DNA from: JBBIND01 sp037444075
GTDB taxonomy: Bacteria > Acidobacteriota > Terriglobia > Bryobacterales > Bryobacteraceae
Length of the DNA stretch: 59,031 nucleotides
Assembly (NCBI GenBank): GCA_037444075.1
Contig: JBBIND010000016.1
Coordinates: 1 to 59,031, forward strand
Reading direction: 5' to 3'
The number at the start of each line of letters is the position of its first letter. The first letter of the stretch is position 1. A program made the translations under genes and the position numbers. The notes under the pieces are model-generated. The model worked only from the letters and a program-made list of their open reading frames with translations, made no database searches and was not told the origin of the DNA. Below, one piece after another: positions 9,550-16,700 of the stretch.

Positions 9550-12502
9550 TCACAGCTATTACTCGCTGCTGGACAGCATGCTGTCCATCGACGACCTGGT
9601 GGAAGCGGCCGTCCGGCTGCGGATGCCGGCGATGGGACTCACCGACTGCGGCACCGTGGCCGGAGCCGTGCAATTCTACAAAAAAGCCCGCGCGGCAGGC
9701 ATTCATCCGGTCATCGGCAGCGAAGTCAGCCTGCCCGGAGGCCGCCACCTGACGCTGCTGGTGGAAAACGCCGCGGGCTACCGGAACCTGTGCCGCCTGC
9801 TCTCGCGCGGAGCCACCCTGGAACGTCTGGCCGCCGCGCCGGAGGGATTGATTTGCCTGTACGGTCCCCGCAATCCGGCTACGGAGACCGCCATCGGCGA
9901 ATGCCGTGAAATCTTCGGGCGGAACCTCGTGCTGGAAGTTTCTCCCCACAACGAGGAAGATCTGCGCACGGCGCGCCTGTTCACGCGCCTGGCGCGCCGC
10001 CTGCGCATTCCCGTGGCGGCGACCGCTGATGCTCACTACCGGTCGCCCGACGAACGCCCCGCCTACGACATTCTCGCCGCCATGCGGACCCTGACCTTGC
10101 TGAACCAGGCGCATCCGGACAAGCTCGGCGCCGGCAACTACCACCTGCACACACCGGAACAAATGGAGCGGGCCTTCGCGGACCTGCCCCGCGCGCTCGC
10201 CAACACACAGGCCATCGCCGAGCGCTGCCGGTTCGATTTTGAACTGGGCGATATTCTCTTCCCGGCGTTTCCCACCGGCGGCGAACCCTCAGCGGCGCTG
10301 CTCCGGCGCCTGGCGGCCGAAGGCGCCGCGCGGCGCTATCCGCCGGAGCCCGGACCGGACGTGCGGGCGCGCTTGGAACGCGAGTTGGCCGTCATCGAAG
10401 ATGTCGGCTACGCGGACTACTTCCTGATTTTTGCCGACATCGTGGAGTGGGCCCACCGCCACGGCATTGGCACGCTGGCCCGCGGCAGCGCCGCCGGCAG
10501 CCTGGTGTGTTACGTGCTCGGCATCAGCAACGTTTGCCCGTTCCGCTTCGGACTCTGCTTTGAGCGCTTCCTCAACCGGGAGCGCATGCAGTTTTCCAAG
10601 CTCGCCGATATCGACCTCGATCTTCCCTGGGACCGGCGGGACGAGGTGGTCAACTACGTCTTCGAACGTTACGGCGCCGAGCACGTCGCCATGATCGGCG
10701 CCGTGAATACCTTTCAGGGCCGCTCCACGGTGGCGGACATCGCCAAAGTCTACGGCATTCCTGAACGCGAAGTGCGGCGCTTCACCGAGCACCTGCCCCG
10801 CTTTCTGGGCGATGCGGAAGCCATCGCCGCCGCGACGCCCGAGTGCCGGCACCTGCCCTGCAACGAGGAACCTTACCGCACAGTGCTCGCCATGGCCAGC
10901 CGCTTTGAAGGCTTCCCGCGCCACTTCATGATGCATCCCTGCGGACTGGTCATCAGCGCCGCCCCGGTGGCGGACCGCATGCCCGTATTCCGGAGCGCCA
11001 AGGGACTGTGGACCACGCACTATGCCATGGATGACGTCGAAGAACTCGGACTGCTCAAGATGGATTTGCTCGGGCAGGCAGGGCTCAGCGTGCTGCGCGA
11101 CGCGCTCGACAATATCCGCGGCAACCGCGGAATCTCCGTCCGGCTGGAGGATATCGACGACACCGATGCGGCTACTTGGGAAACCATCGCCACGGGCGGC
11201 GCCCGGGGCGTCTTCCACATCGAGTCGCCCGCCATGACCGGATTGCTGCGGATGAGCGGTTGCCGGGACATCCACTGCCTCACGGCGGTGGAAAGCATCA
11301 TCCGGCCCGGAGCCGCCAACGAGGGCAAGAAGCGCGCCTTCGCCCGGCGCCACCAGGGACTGGAGCCGGTGAGCTTTGCACACCCCTCGCTGGAGCCGTT
11401 GCTGGCGGACACCTACGGATTGATGGCTTACGAGGAACACATTTTGCTCGTGGCCAACGGTTTCGCCGGCATGCCGTGGGGGCGCGCCGACATGCTGCGC
11501 CGCGCCCTGGTGAAAAACCGGGACCGGCGCAGGATTGAAGAACTCGGCGCCGAATTCCGTACCCTGGCGCAGCAGAATGGGCGCACGGCCGAGGAGGCGG
11601 AGACCGTCTGGGCGTTGCTCGAGGATTTCGCCGGTTACATGTTCAACAAGGCGCATTCGGCGGCTTATGCCGTGGAGGCGTTCCAGGGGGCTTACCTGAG
11701 AACGTACTATCCGGTGGAGTTTCTGGCAGCCGTCCTCTCCAGCCGCCGGGGTTTCTACGCCCCCATCGTGTACGTGCTGGAGGCGCTGCGTGCCGGCGCG
11801 CAGTTGCTGCCTCCGGATATCAATTTTTCCGGAACCCGATTCCTGGTGAAAGGCGACACCATCCGTTTACCGCTGGACCAGGTGAAAGGCCTGAGCGCGA
11901 ACACTCTGGAACGTATCCACCAGCATCGCCCCTTCAGCGATGCCGGCGATTTCTACCGCCGGGTTCGGCCACAACGCCCGGAATGGCTGGCGCTCCTCAA
12001 AGCTGGCGCTCTGGATTCGCTCAAGGAGCCGCGCGGGCGCCTTTTCTGGAGGCTGGCGCGGCTGGAAGCCGCTCAGGGGCAGGTTCTCTGGGAACCGGAT
12101 GATGACCTGTTCCGGGGAGAAGACCAGCCCAAGCCGCGGTGGGAACACGAACTGCTCGGCTTCTCAGTGAGCTGTCACCCGCTCGACTGCCTGGCTTCCG
12201 GCGTGGATTGGAGCCGCTACACGCGCGCCGCGGAACTGATGGACCATCTGGAAGACGAAGTGGAGGTCTGCGGGCTGATCGTCTGCGAGCGGCTCCACCC
12301 CACCGGCGAGGGCATCATGAAATTCCTGACGCTGGCGGATCCCACCGGCTTGATGGAGGCCGCGCTATTTTCGCGCAGCTACCAGCGCTACGGCCATCTC
12401 ACGAGGCACCCGGTGGTGGCGCTGCGCGCTGTCGTGGATCCTTTTGACAACCGCCAGGGATTCTGCCTGAATGTGACCCGGGTTCAATCGCCGCGCGGGT
12501 AG
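9527..12502 (+). CDS. dnaE2: Error-prone DNA polymerase III alpha subunit homologue
   Basis: 991 residues, shorter than replicative DnaE1 (about 1150-1200). An N-terminal PHP domain starts YVALHNHSYYSLLDS. The palm aspartates are intact at ADIDLDL (Asp363, Asp365) and LLKMDLLG (Asp513). The thumb/fingers region FMMHPCGLVISAAPV and the C-terminal OB-fold region (EVCGLIVCERL to TLADPTGLMEAALF) are recognisable. Unlike the partner it should be catalytically active. The ATG lies inside the end of imuB, so translation is coupled. Its 3' end overlaps pheA by 19 bases. DnaE2 enzymes perform mutagenic translesion synthesis after DNA damage; no recognisable LexA site was found upstream. Confidence 0.9.
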   Translation: MSYVALHNHSYYSLLDSMLSIDDLVEAAVRLRMPAMGLTDCGTVAGAVQFYKKARAAGIHPVIGSEVSLPGGRHLTLLVENAAGYRNLCRLLSRGATLERLAAAPEGLICLYGPRNPATETAIGECREIFGRNLVLEVSPHNEEDLRTARLFTRLARRLRIPVAATADAHYRSPDERPAYDILAAMRTLTLLNQAHPDKLGAGNYHLHTPEQMERAFADLPRALANTQAIAERCRFDFELGDILFPAFPTGGEPSAALLRRLAAEGAARRYPPEPGPDVRARLERELAVIEDVGYADYFLIFADIVEWAHRHGIGTLARGSAAGSLVCYVLGISNVCPFRFGLCFERFLNRERMQFSKLADIDLDLPWDRRDEVVNYVFERYGAEHVAMIGAVNTFQGRSTVADIAKVYGIPEREVRRFTEHLPRFLGDAEAIAAATPECRHLPCNEEPYRTVLAMASRFEGFPRHFMMHPCGLVISAAPVADRMPVFRSAKGLWTTHYAMDDVEELGLLKMDLLGQAGLSVLRDALDNIRGNRGISVRLEDIDDTDAATWETIATGGARGVFHIESPAMTGLLRMSGCRDIHCLTAVESIIRPGAANEGKKRAFARRHQGLEPVSFAHPSLEPLLADTYGLMAYEEHILLVANGFAGMPWGRADMLRRALVKNRDRRRIEELGAEFRTLAQQNGRTAEEAETVWALLEDFAGYMFNKAHSAAYAVEAFQGAYLRTYYPVEFLAAVLSSRRGFYAPIVYVLEALRAGAQLLPPDINFSGTRFLVKGDTIRLPLDQVKGLSANTLERIHQHRPFSDAGDFYRRVRPQRPEWLALLKAGALDSLKEPRGRLFWRLARLEAAQGQVLWEPDDDLFRGEDQPKPRWEHELLGFSVSCHPLDCLASGVDWSRYTRAAELMDHLEDEVEVCGLIVCERLHPTGEGIMKFLTLADPTGLMEAALFSRSYQRYGHLTRHPVVALRAVVDPFDNRQGFCLNVTRVQSPRG

Positions 12503-13332
12503 CAGCCGAGCACCCGCAGCATGTCCGCCAGTTCGCCCAGGTGGCTCAACGCGTTGCGCACCCGCGGCTCGTCCGTGCGGCCCAGAAAATCGAGGTAGAA
12601 CAGGTACTCCCAGGGCTTGCCGCGCAGCGGCCGGGATTCAATCTTGGTGAGATTCAGATCGCGCAAGGCGAACGCGCTGAGCGAGCGGAACAGCGCGCCG
12701 GGGATGTTCCGCGTGGTGAAGACAAGCGACGTCTTGTGCCCGCGGCTGTCTCCTGCGGCAAGCCGGCGAGCCTGTTCCGGTCGTTTCAACAGGAAAAAGC
12801 GCGTGTAGTTTCTGTGGTCGTCCTCGATGGAGCGCCTCAGGAGCTTCGCGCCGTAAATGGAAGCGGCTACCTCGGACGCGATGGCGGCAGCGCCTTCCGG
12901 GCGTTCCTCGACGAGCATTTTCACGCTGCCCGCCGTGTCATAGAACGGGACTCTCTCCAACTGCGGATTCTTCGCCAGAAAATCCAGGCATTGATTCAGC
13001 GCCACCGGGTGCGAAAAGACCCGGCGCACGCCGCGGAAATGCGTTCCGGGCAGCGCGATCAGATTGTGGACGATCCGTACGCTGGTTTCAGCGGTGATGG
13101 GGAGCTCAAAGCGCACCAGGTGGTCGTAGTTTTCATGCACGGACCCGTGCAGAGTGTTCTCGATAGGGATGACGGCGGCATCCACTTCGCCGGATGCCAG
13201 TGCCTCAAACACGTCCTGGAACCGCTGGCACGGAACCGGCCGGGCAAGTTCGCCCAACAACTGGTGGACAGCTACTTCGCTGAAGGCCCCCCGTTCGCCT
13301 TGAAAGGCCACGGTTGGACGGCGCTTGCTCAT
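12484..13332 (-). CDS. pheA: Prephenate dehydratase (ACT-domain type)
   Basis: 282 residues from the ATG at 13332, which overlaps the ubiX stop as ATGA; a six-residue longer frame is possible but unlikely. The catalytic domain begins VAFQGERGAFSEVAV and contains the diagnostic NYTRFFLL (Thr-Arg-Phe) motif. A C-terminal ACT domain holds KTSLVFTTRNIPGALF and ESRPLRGKPWEYLFYLD, the phenylalanine-binding region. The enzyme converts prephenate to phenylpyruvate in phenylalanine synthesis and is usually feedback-inhibited through the ACT domain. No chorismate mutase domain is present. Confidence 0.95.
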   Translation of the reverse strand: MSKRRPTVAFQGERGAFSEVAVHQLLGELARPVPCQRFQDVFEALASGEVDAAVIPIENTLHGSVHENYDHLVRFELPITAETSVRIVHNLIALPGTHFRGVRRVFSHPVALNQCLDFLAKNPQLERVPFYDTAGSVKMLVEERPEGAAAIASEVAASIYGAKLLRRSIEDDHRNYTRFFLLKRPEQARRLAAGDSRGHKTSLVFTTRNIPGALFRSLSAFALRDLNLTKIESRPLRGKPWEYLFYLDFLGRTDEPRVRNALSHLGELADMLRVLGCYPRGD

Positions 13333-13895
13333 GCGGTTGGTCCCTCCCATCGGCGTGCATCCGGGTTCGGCAGTCCCACGAGGTCCAGCATGCGGTCCAC
13401 CGAGTGGTTCACGATGTCATCCAGCGTCTGCGGTCGATGATAAAAGCCGGGAATCGGCGGTACAATCACGGCCCCCATCTCCGCCAGTTGCACCAGGCTG
13501 CGCAAGTGGCCGAGGTGCAGCGGGGTTTCGCGGACAGCCAGGATCAACTTGCGGCGCTCTTTCAGCACAACGTCCGCGGCGCGCAGCAGCAGGTTGTCTG
13601 TCAGCCCGGCGGCTATGGCCGACATGCTGTGAATCGAGCAGGGCGCCACCACCATGGCGTGGCTCAGGAACGAGCCGCTCGCCAGCCGCGCGCCCACGTC
13701 CTCCACCGGATAGTAGAAGTCCGCCAGCCCGCGGAAATCCGCGGCTTTCTTCTCCATTTCCAGCCAGGCCGTTCGCTCCGCGTGCCGCGTCATCACCAGA
13801 TGGATTTCCGCCTCCGGCCGTTTCCGCAATTTTTCAAGCAGGCGGAAGCCGTAGACCGAGCCGCTAGCTCCAGTAATTCCAACGACGATTCGCAA
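13329..13895 (-). CDS. ubiX: Flavin prenyltransferase UbiX
   Basis: 188 residues. I choose the TTG at 13895 because AGGAG lies seven bases upstream; a TTG at 13913 would add six residues with no such site. The fold is clear: VVGITGASGSVYGFRLLEKL at the start, then HAMVVAPCSIHSMSAIAAGLTDNLLLRAADV and VRETPLHLGHLRSLVQLAEMGAVIVPP, the FMN and dimethylallyl-phosphate binding segments. UbiX makes prenylated FMN for UbiD-type decarboxylases; no ubiD is in this window. It is coupled to pheA by an ATGA overlap. Confidence 0.95.
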   Translation of the reverse strand: MRIVVGITGASGSVYGFRLLEKLRKRPEAEIHLVMTRHAERTAWLEMEKKAADFRGLADFYYPVEDVGARLASGSFLSHAMVVAPCSIHSMSAIAAGLTDNLLLRAADVVLKERRKLILAVRETPLHLGHLRSLVQLAEMGAVIVPPIPGFYHRPQTLDDIVNHSVDRMLDLVGLPNPDARRWEGPTA

Positions 13896-13953
13896 TTGTG
13901 GACTCCTCGCCAAAATCTGTTCCGAAAACAGAACAACTTACCGGCTCGCCCTC

Positions 13954-13982
13954 TTGCCTCCGCCACGCGGTACGGCTATAAT
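13954..13982 (+). promoter_or_regulatory. Sigma-70-type promoter for the XRE/S24 regulator
   Basis: TTGCCT (13954-13959), a 17-bp spacer and a perfect TATAAT (13977-13982). Transcription would start near 13989, only about 15 bases before the proposed TTG start at 14004, so the leader is very short and has no clear ribosome site. Confidence 0.65.
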
Positions 13983-14003
13983 GCCTTCACGAAACCTACT
14001 CCA

Positions 14004-14852
14004 TTGTATCCGCACAAAGCCACAAAAAGGACCTCTAGCGGCTGGGCGCCGCATCAGGCGGACCGGGGCGCGGAAGAACCCGGACAACGGCTGAAACGCA
14101 TCCGCGAGCGCCTGAACTTGCGCTACCGCGATGTGGAGGAAGCCAGCCAGAGGATAGCTTTGCGCCACGGTAATGACGAGTTCACCATCGCCCTCAGCCG
14201 GCTGGCGGACATTGAAAATAAAGGCACCGTCCCGAGCATTTACCGATTGTACTCCTTGTGTGTCATCTACCGGCTTGACCCGGTGGAAGTGCTGAGCTGG
14301 TATGGCGTGGATTTGTCTCAACTGCCTGTCGACGCGGGCAGCGTGGAAATCGAGACCACCCACCCCGTCGGCTTCGCTTCCGCCAACTTCGGGGAGGTTT
14401 CCCTGCCCATCCTCCTGGACCCCGGCTTGGACGTCCGCAAAACCACCTATATCAGCCGCATGATTCAGCGTTGGGGCACGTTGCCTCTCATGATGTTGAG
14501 CGGGCTGGATCCCAAGAATCAGCGCTATGCCCTGGTCGGCACTGAAGATTGGTCCATGTACCCGCTGCTTTCCCCGGGCTCACTGGTCGTGATCGACGAA
14601 ACGCGGCGCAAGGTCGTCAACGCGGGCTGGACCAACGAGTTCGAGCGGCCCATCTACTTCCTGGAACACCGCGATGGCTATTTCTGCGGCTGGTGCAGTT
14701 TGAGCGGCGGCCAATTGGTGGTTCAGCCGCACCCCGCCTCCCCTTCTTCACCGGAATCCTACCGGTACCCCAAAGAGATCGATGTAATCGGGCAGGTGAC
14801 CGCGGTGGCTATGCGTCTGGATCAGGCGAAGAAACGCCGTATTCGTTCTTGA
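14004..14852 (+). CDS. XRE-type HTH regulator with S24/LexA-like C-terminal domain
   Basis: 282 residues if translation begins at the TTG at 14004, the only plausible in-frame start just after the promoter; the frame is open far upstream but that part is antisense to ubiX. An HTH domain (about residues 28-90) reads GQRLKRIRERLNLRYRDVEE to SRLADIENKGTVPSIYRLY. The C-terminal part resembles S24 peptidases: DWSMYPLLSPGSLVVID has the LexA-type Ser and turn. I see no equivalent of the catalytic lysine region, so autocleavage is doubtful. It may be a repressor sensing a ligand; targets unknown. Its 3' end overlaps the convergent gene by 44 bases. Confidence 0.72.
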   Translation: MYPHKATKRTSSGWAPHQADRGAEEPGQRLKRIRERLNLRYRDVEEASQRIALRHGNDEFTIALSRLADIENKGTVPSIYRLYSLCVIYRLDPVEVLSWYGVDLSQLPVDAGSVEIETTHPVGFASANFGEVSLPILLDPGLDVRKTTYISRMIQRWGTLPLMMLSGLDPKNQRYALVGTEDWSMYPLLSPGSLVVIDETRRKVVNAGWTNEFERPIYFLEHRDGYFCGWCSLSGGQLVVQPHPASPSSPESYRYPKEIDVIGQVTAVAMRLDQAKKRRIRS

Positions 14853-15267
14853 GCAGTTCCAGCAGCGCCTCCAGATCCGCCAGGTACAACTGCCTTTCCA
14901 CTTTGCGCGTAGACGCTGGGATCAGGTTCCGGTAGGGAGTGAGCCTCAGCCAGGTCTCGAGCACGCAGCGCTTGTCACCCACGAAAGCTGAAAGGTAGAG
15001 TTCCAGGTCGGCTTTCTGCTGCTCCAGGTTGTAGGTCAGCCATTCGGAAAAAGCGCGCCGGTGGCTCAGCCGCAGCGACCGGTCAGCTTCCTCCTCGCCA
15101 AACGTCAACGCAATTCCGTGATGCAGGTAGCGGCCTGTGTTTTGATCCCGCAGTGACGTAAGGTACACGAGCTGGCCAAACAGAGAAGGGATCTGGGACA
15201 GTGTGCGCCGCCACAAATCAGCAGCGGCGCCCCGGTCCAACCGTCCTCTAATGGCCGTACTTCTCAT
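14809..15267 (-). CDS. Hypothetical soluble protein, unknown function
   Basis: 152 residues, mostly helical and charged, with no signal peptide or membrane helix. The middle holds TGRYLHHGIALTFGEEEADRSLRLSHRRAFSEWL and the end is Leu-rich (DLEALLELLKNEYG). I do not recognise the family. It has the best promoter in the region (TTGACA-17-TATACC) and is transcribed divergently from the micropeptide genes, so the two units could share control. Its 3' end overlaps the XRE/S24 gene by 44 bases. Coding nature is supported by the promoter and by normal composition. Confidence 0.7.
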   Translation of the reverse strand: MRSTAIRGRLDRGAAADLWRRTLSQIPSLFGQLVYLTSLRDQNTGRYLHHGIALTFGEEEADRSLRLSHRRAFSEWLTYNLEQQKADLELYLSAFVGDKRCVLETWLRLTPYRNLIPASTRKVERQLYLADLEALLELLKNEYGVSSPDPDA

Positions 15268-15302
15268 CTGTTCCGCGCGGTCGCCCAGACCGTCCCTAAA
15301 TC

Positions 15303-15331
15303 GGTATAGTACTACAATCCGGGCGTGTCAA
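15303..15331 (-). promoter_or_regulatory. Consensus promoter for the gene ending at 14809
   Basis: On the minus strand, TTGACA (15331-15326), a 17-bp spacer and TATACC (15308-15303). The expected start is near 15296, leaving about 29 bases of leader to the ATG at 15267, with GGAAC just upstream of it. It lies back to back with the micropeptide promoter, with -35 boxes seven bases apart. Confidence 0.65.
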
Positions 15332-15338
15332 CATTATA

Positions 15339-15368
15339 TTGTTCTGTTTTTCGAAAAATTTCTATATA
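15339..15368 (+). promoter_or_regulatory. Candidate promoter of the micropeptide genes
   Basis: TTGTTC (15339-15344), an 18-bp spacer and TATATA (15363-15368) in a markedly AT-rich stretch, unlike the surrounding GC-rich DNA. The start would be near 15375, about 60 bases ahead of the first peptide. The spacer contains a 12-bp palindrome that could be an operator. Confidence 0.45.
15347..15358. repeat. 12-bp palindrome TTTTTCGAAAAA between promoter elements
   Basis: A perfect 12-bp palindrome located inside the spacer of the proposed peptide promoter. Its position would let a bound dimeric repressor block RNA polymerase. No regulator is known to bind it; the adjacent XRE/S24 gene is only a candidate. 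Confidence 0.45.
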
Positions 15369-15385
15369 GAACTAGGCCGGCGAAG

Positions 15386-15408
15386 AAGATCTAGTACTCT
15401 TAGATCTT
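15386..15408. repeat. 8-bp inverted repeat AAGATCTA-N7-TAGATCTT in the peptide leader
   Basis: Arms at 15386-15393 and 15401-15408 are perfect reverse complements around GTACTCT. It falls just downstream of the predicted start of the peptide transcript and 13 bases before the ribosome-site region at 15421. It could be a protein operator or a hairpin in the RNA leader; sequence alone cannot tell. Confidence 0.5.
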
Positions 15409-15437
15409 TGGTAATGTCTTGAGGAAGGTAAAACACC

Positions 15438-15560
15438 GTGATTCGACTGATCCTATTGGCCGTTGTCCTTTCTTTGCAGGTAGGTAGCGTCAACAGCCTG
15501 GACGCCATGACGGAATCCTACCGGCCGTTCCCGGAGTGCTTCCCGTGTGAGAAGCCATAA
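15438..15560 (+). CDS. Secreted micropeptide 1 (40 aa) with SYRPFPECFPCEKP core
   Basis: GTG start with GAGGAAGG at 15421-15428 upstream; stop TAA at 15558-15560. The protein has a hydrophobic leader (MIRLILLAVVLSLQVGSVNS), a short link LDAMTE and the tail SYRPFPECFPCEKP. The leader looks like a signal peptide with cleavage in the link. The tail is Pro-rich with two cysteines spaced C-F-P-C, which could form a disulfide, bind metal or be modified. The second gene, 27 bases downstream, ends in the same core from 38 identical bases. No family is recognised. Two ribosome sites plus a repeated core make real translation likely. Confidence 0.72.
   Translation: MIRLILLAVVLSLQVGSVNSLDAMTESYRPFPECFPCEKP
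15516..15553 (+). repeat. 38-bp perfect direct repeat, copy 1 (peptide core)
   Basis: Identical over 38 bases to 15657-15694. It encodes SYRPFPECFPCEK from the second base of the Ser codon's preceding boundary onward; the next base differs (G versus A) although both encode the same following Lys/Pro region. Flanking leader sequences are diverged, so identity stops sharply at the core. Confidence 0.95.
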
Positions 15561-15587
15561 CCCATGTGAATTCTAAAGGAGCTTAAC

Positions 15588-15707
15588 ATGCTGAAAACTG
15601 CTTTGTTGTTGATTCTGCTGGGCTTGCAAGTGGCCGGAGTCGCCGGCTGGTCAGCCTCCTACCGGCCGTTCCCGGAGTGCTTCCCGTGTGAGAAACCCCT
15701 GAACTGA
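15588..15707 (+). CDS. Secreted micropeptide 2 (39 aa) with the same core
   Basis: ATG at 15588 with a strong AAAGGAG at 15575-15581; stop TGA at 15705-15707. The leader MLKTALLLILLGLQVAGVAG is a typical short signal peptide, followed by WSA and then SYRPFPECFPCEKPLN. Apart from LQV, the leader shares little with that of the first peptide, while the core is identical to the base. The mature product would be about 16-19 residues. Candidate roles are signalling peptide, modified peptide precursor or small metal-binding peptide; none is established. Too short for most gene callers. Confidence 0.78.
   Translation: MLKTALLLILLGLQVAGVAGWSASYRPFPECFPCEKPLN
15657..15694 (+). repeat. 38-bp perfect direct repeat, copy 2 (peptide core)
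   Basis: Second copy, 141 bases after the first. All synonymous positions match copy 1, pointing to recent duplication, gene conversion or constraint on the nucleotide sequence. Confidence 0.95.
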
Positions 15708-15774
15708 CTCGCTGAGGCTCGGCACGTCGGCATATTCCGGTAGTAGCCCGAAGGTGTAGGCAACCCTCCCGAAC

Positions 15775-15783
15775 TGATAGAAT
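15775..15783 (+). promoter_or_regulatory. Candidate extended -10 promoter for the 7-TM gene
   Basis: TGATAGAAT (15775-15783) fits an extended -10 (TGn-TAGAAT). No convincing -35 is visible. The start would be near 15790, 19 bases before the TTG start, and GGTGGA at 15798-15803 could serve as ribosome site. Confidence 0.35.
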
Positions 15784-15808
15784 TTCGGCTGAGGGTTGGT
15801 GGACGATT

Positions 15809-16579
15809 TTGGAAGCTATCCACAGCGGCCTATGGATCCTTTCCTACGTTGCCGGGTTGGCTCTGGCTGTACGGCTATGGCACGCCGGACTGTTCCGCCT
15901 GTACAAGTTCTTCTTTGCGTACCTGCTGGTACAGGCAGCGGTGACCACCATCACTTTGCCTCTTGGCACGAATAGCGGCCTCTACGGCTGGATCTACGTC
16001 GTCACCGAGCCGCTGTTCTGGGCGCTTTTCGTGACTGTCGTTATGGAACTCTACGGGCTGGTCTTCCGCCAACACCCGGGCATTGCCTCTCTCGGACGGT
16101 GGGCGGTCACCGGCGGCCTGTTTTTGGCGCTCATCGTGTCCGCGCTCACGCTGCCTCTCGGCACAGGCGGGGCTGAGCACACACAGTCGGTACTGTTCTA
16201 CTACAACGTCATCCAGCGGGCCGTCCATACTGCCCTGCTCGTTTTCCTGCTGATGATCTCCGCTTTCCTTGCCTGGCATCCGGTCCCCCTTAGCCGAAAT
16301 CTGGTGCTCTACTGCGTTGGTTTTGCACTATATTTCCTAAGCATTTCGTTGGGGATGCTGGCGCTCGGCTTGTTTGGAGCTCAATTCACCAAATCGATGA
16401 ACACGGTATTGTTGGGCATCTCCTCCGGTTGCTTGCTCCTGTGGCTCTTTACGCTACGCCGGGAAGAAGAAACCCGGTCATTGGTGCTCGGCCCGAGCGC
16501 GGATTCAGCCACCGGGGAAAACCTGCTGCGAGCCATGAACTCCCTCAACTCCACACTGCTGCGCCTCTGGCATAAATAG
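15809..16579 (+). CDS. Seven-helix membrane protein of unknown function
   Basis: 256 residues from a TTG at 15809. I count seven hydrophobic segments (about 8-26, 32-52, 58-80, 97-118, 135-158, 166-190, 194-216) and a cytoplasmic tail of about 40 residues with charged REEETRS and a predicted helix near the end (LLRAMNSLNSTLLRLW). There are no transporter or enzyme motifs. The layout resembles a 7-TM sensor or receptor module, but topology alone does not prove this. It begins 101 bases after the second micropeptide on the same strand, so it is a candidate partner for the peptides. No family assignment made. Confidence 0.75.
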   Translation: MEAIHSGLWILSYVAGLALAVRLWHAGLFRLYKFFFAYLLVQAAVTTITLPLGTNSGLYGWIYVVTEPLFWALFVTVVMELYGLVFRQHPGIASLGRWAVTGGLFLALIVSALTLPLGTGGAEHTQSVLFYYNVIQRAVHTALLVFLLMISAFLAWHPVPLSRNLVLYCVGFALYFLSISLGMLALGLFGAQFTKSMNTVLLGISSGCLLLWLFTLRREEETRSLVLGPSADSATGENLLRAMNSLNSTLLRLWHK

Positions 16580-16634
16580 CGCTCTGGAGACAGATACATT
16601 AATAGTTATTCTGTCATTATCTATCAAAAAATTA

Positions 16635-16663
16635 TTGCATATTCCAGAGTTCTCCGATATTCT
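16635..16663 (+). promoter_or_regulatory. Candidate promoter for the single-TM gene at 16701
   Basis: TTGCAT (16635-16640), a 17-bp spacer and TATTCT (16658-16663) in an AT-rich gap. This reading explains the TTG at 16635 as a -35 box, not a start codon. Confidence 0.4.
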
Positions 16664-16700
16664 TCATAGTGCAGTACTAAGGCAGGAGGATCTCTCGGCT

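Noticed and set aside
10289..11656. 455-aa ORF antisense to dnaE2
   Set aside because: It lies wholly inside the conserved polymerase gene; its low-complexity His/Gly/Arg/Ala-rich composition is typical of shadows in GC-rich genes.
13314..14003. N-terminal extension of the XRE/S24 regulator frame
   Set aside because: This part is antisense to ubiX and pheA and lies upstream of a perfect promoter; the HTH domain begins after 14004.
16635..16700. TTG start for the single-TM protein
   Set aside because: No ribosome site; the TTG fits better as a -35 box, and ATG 16701 has AGGAGGA upstream.
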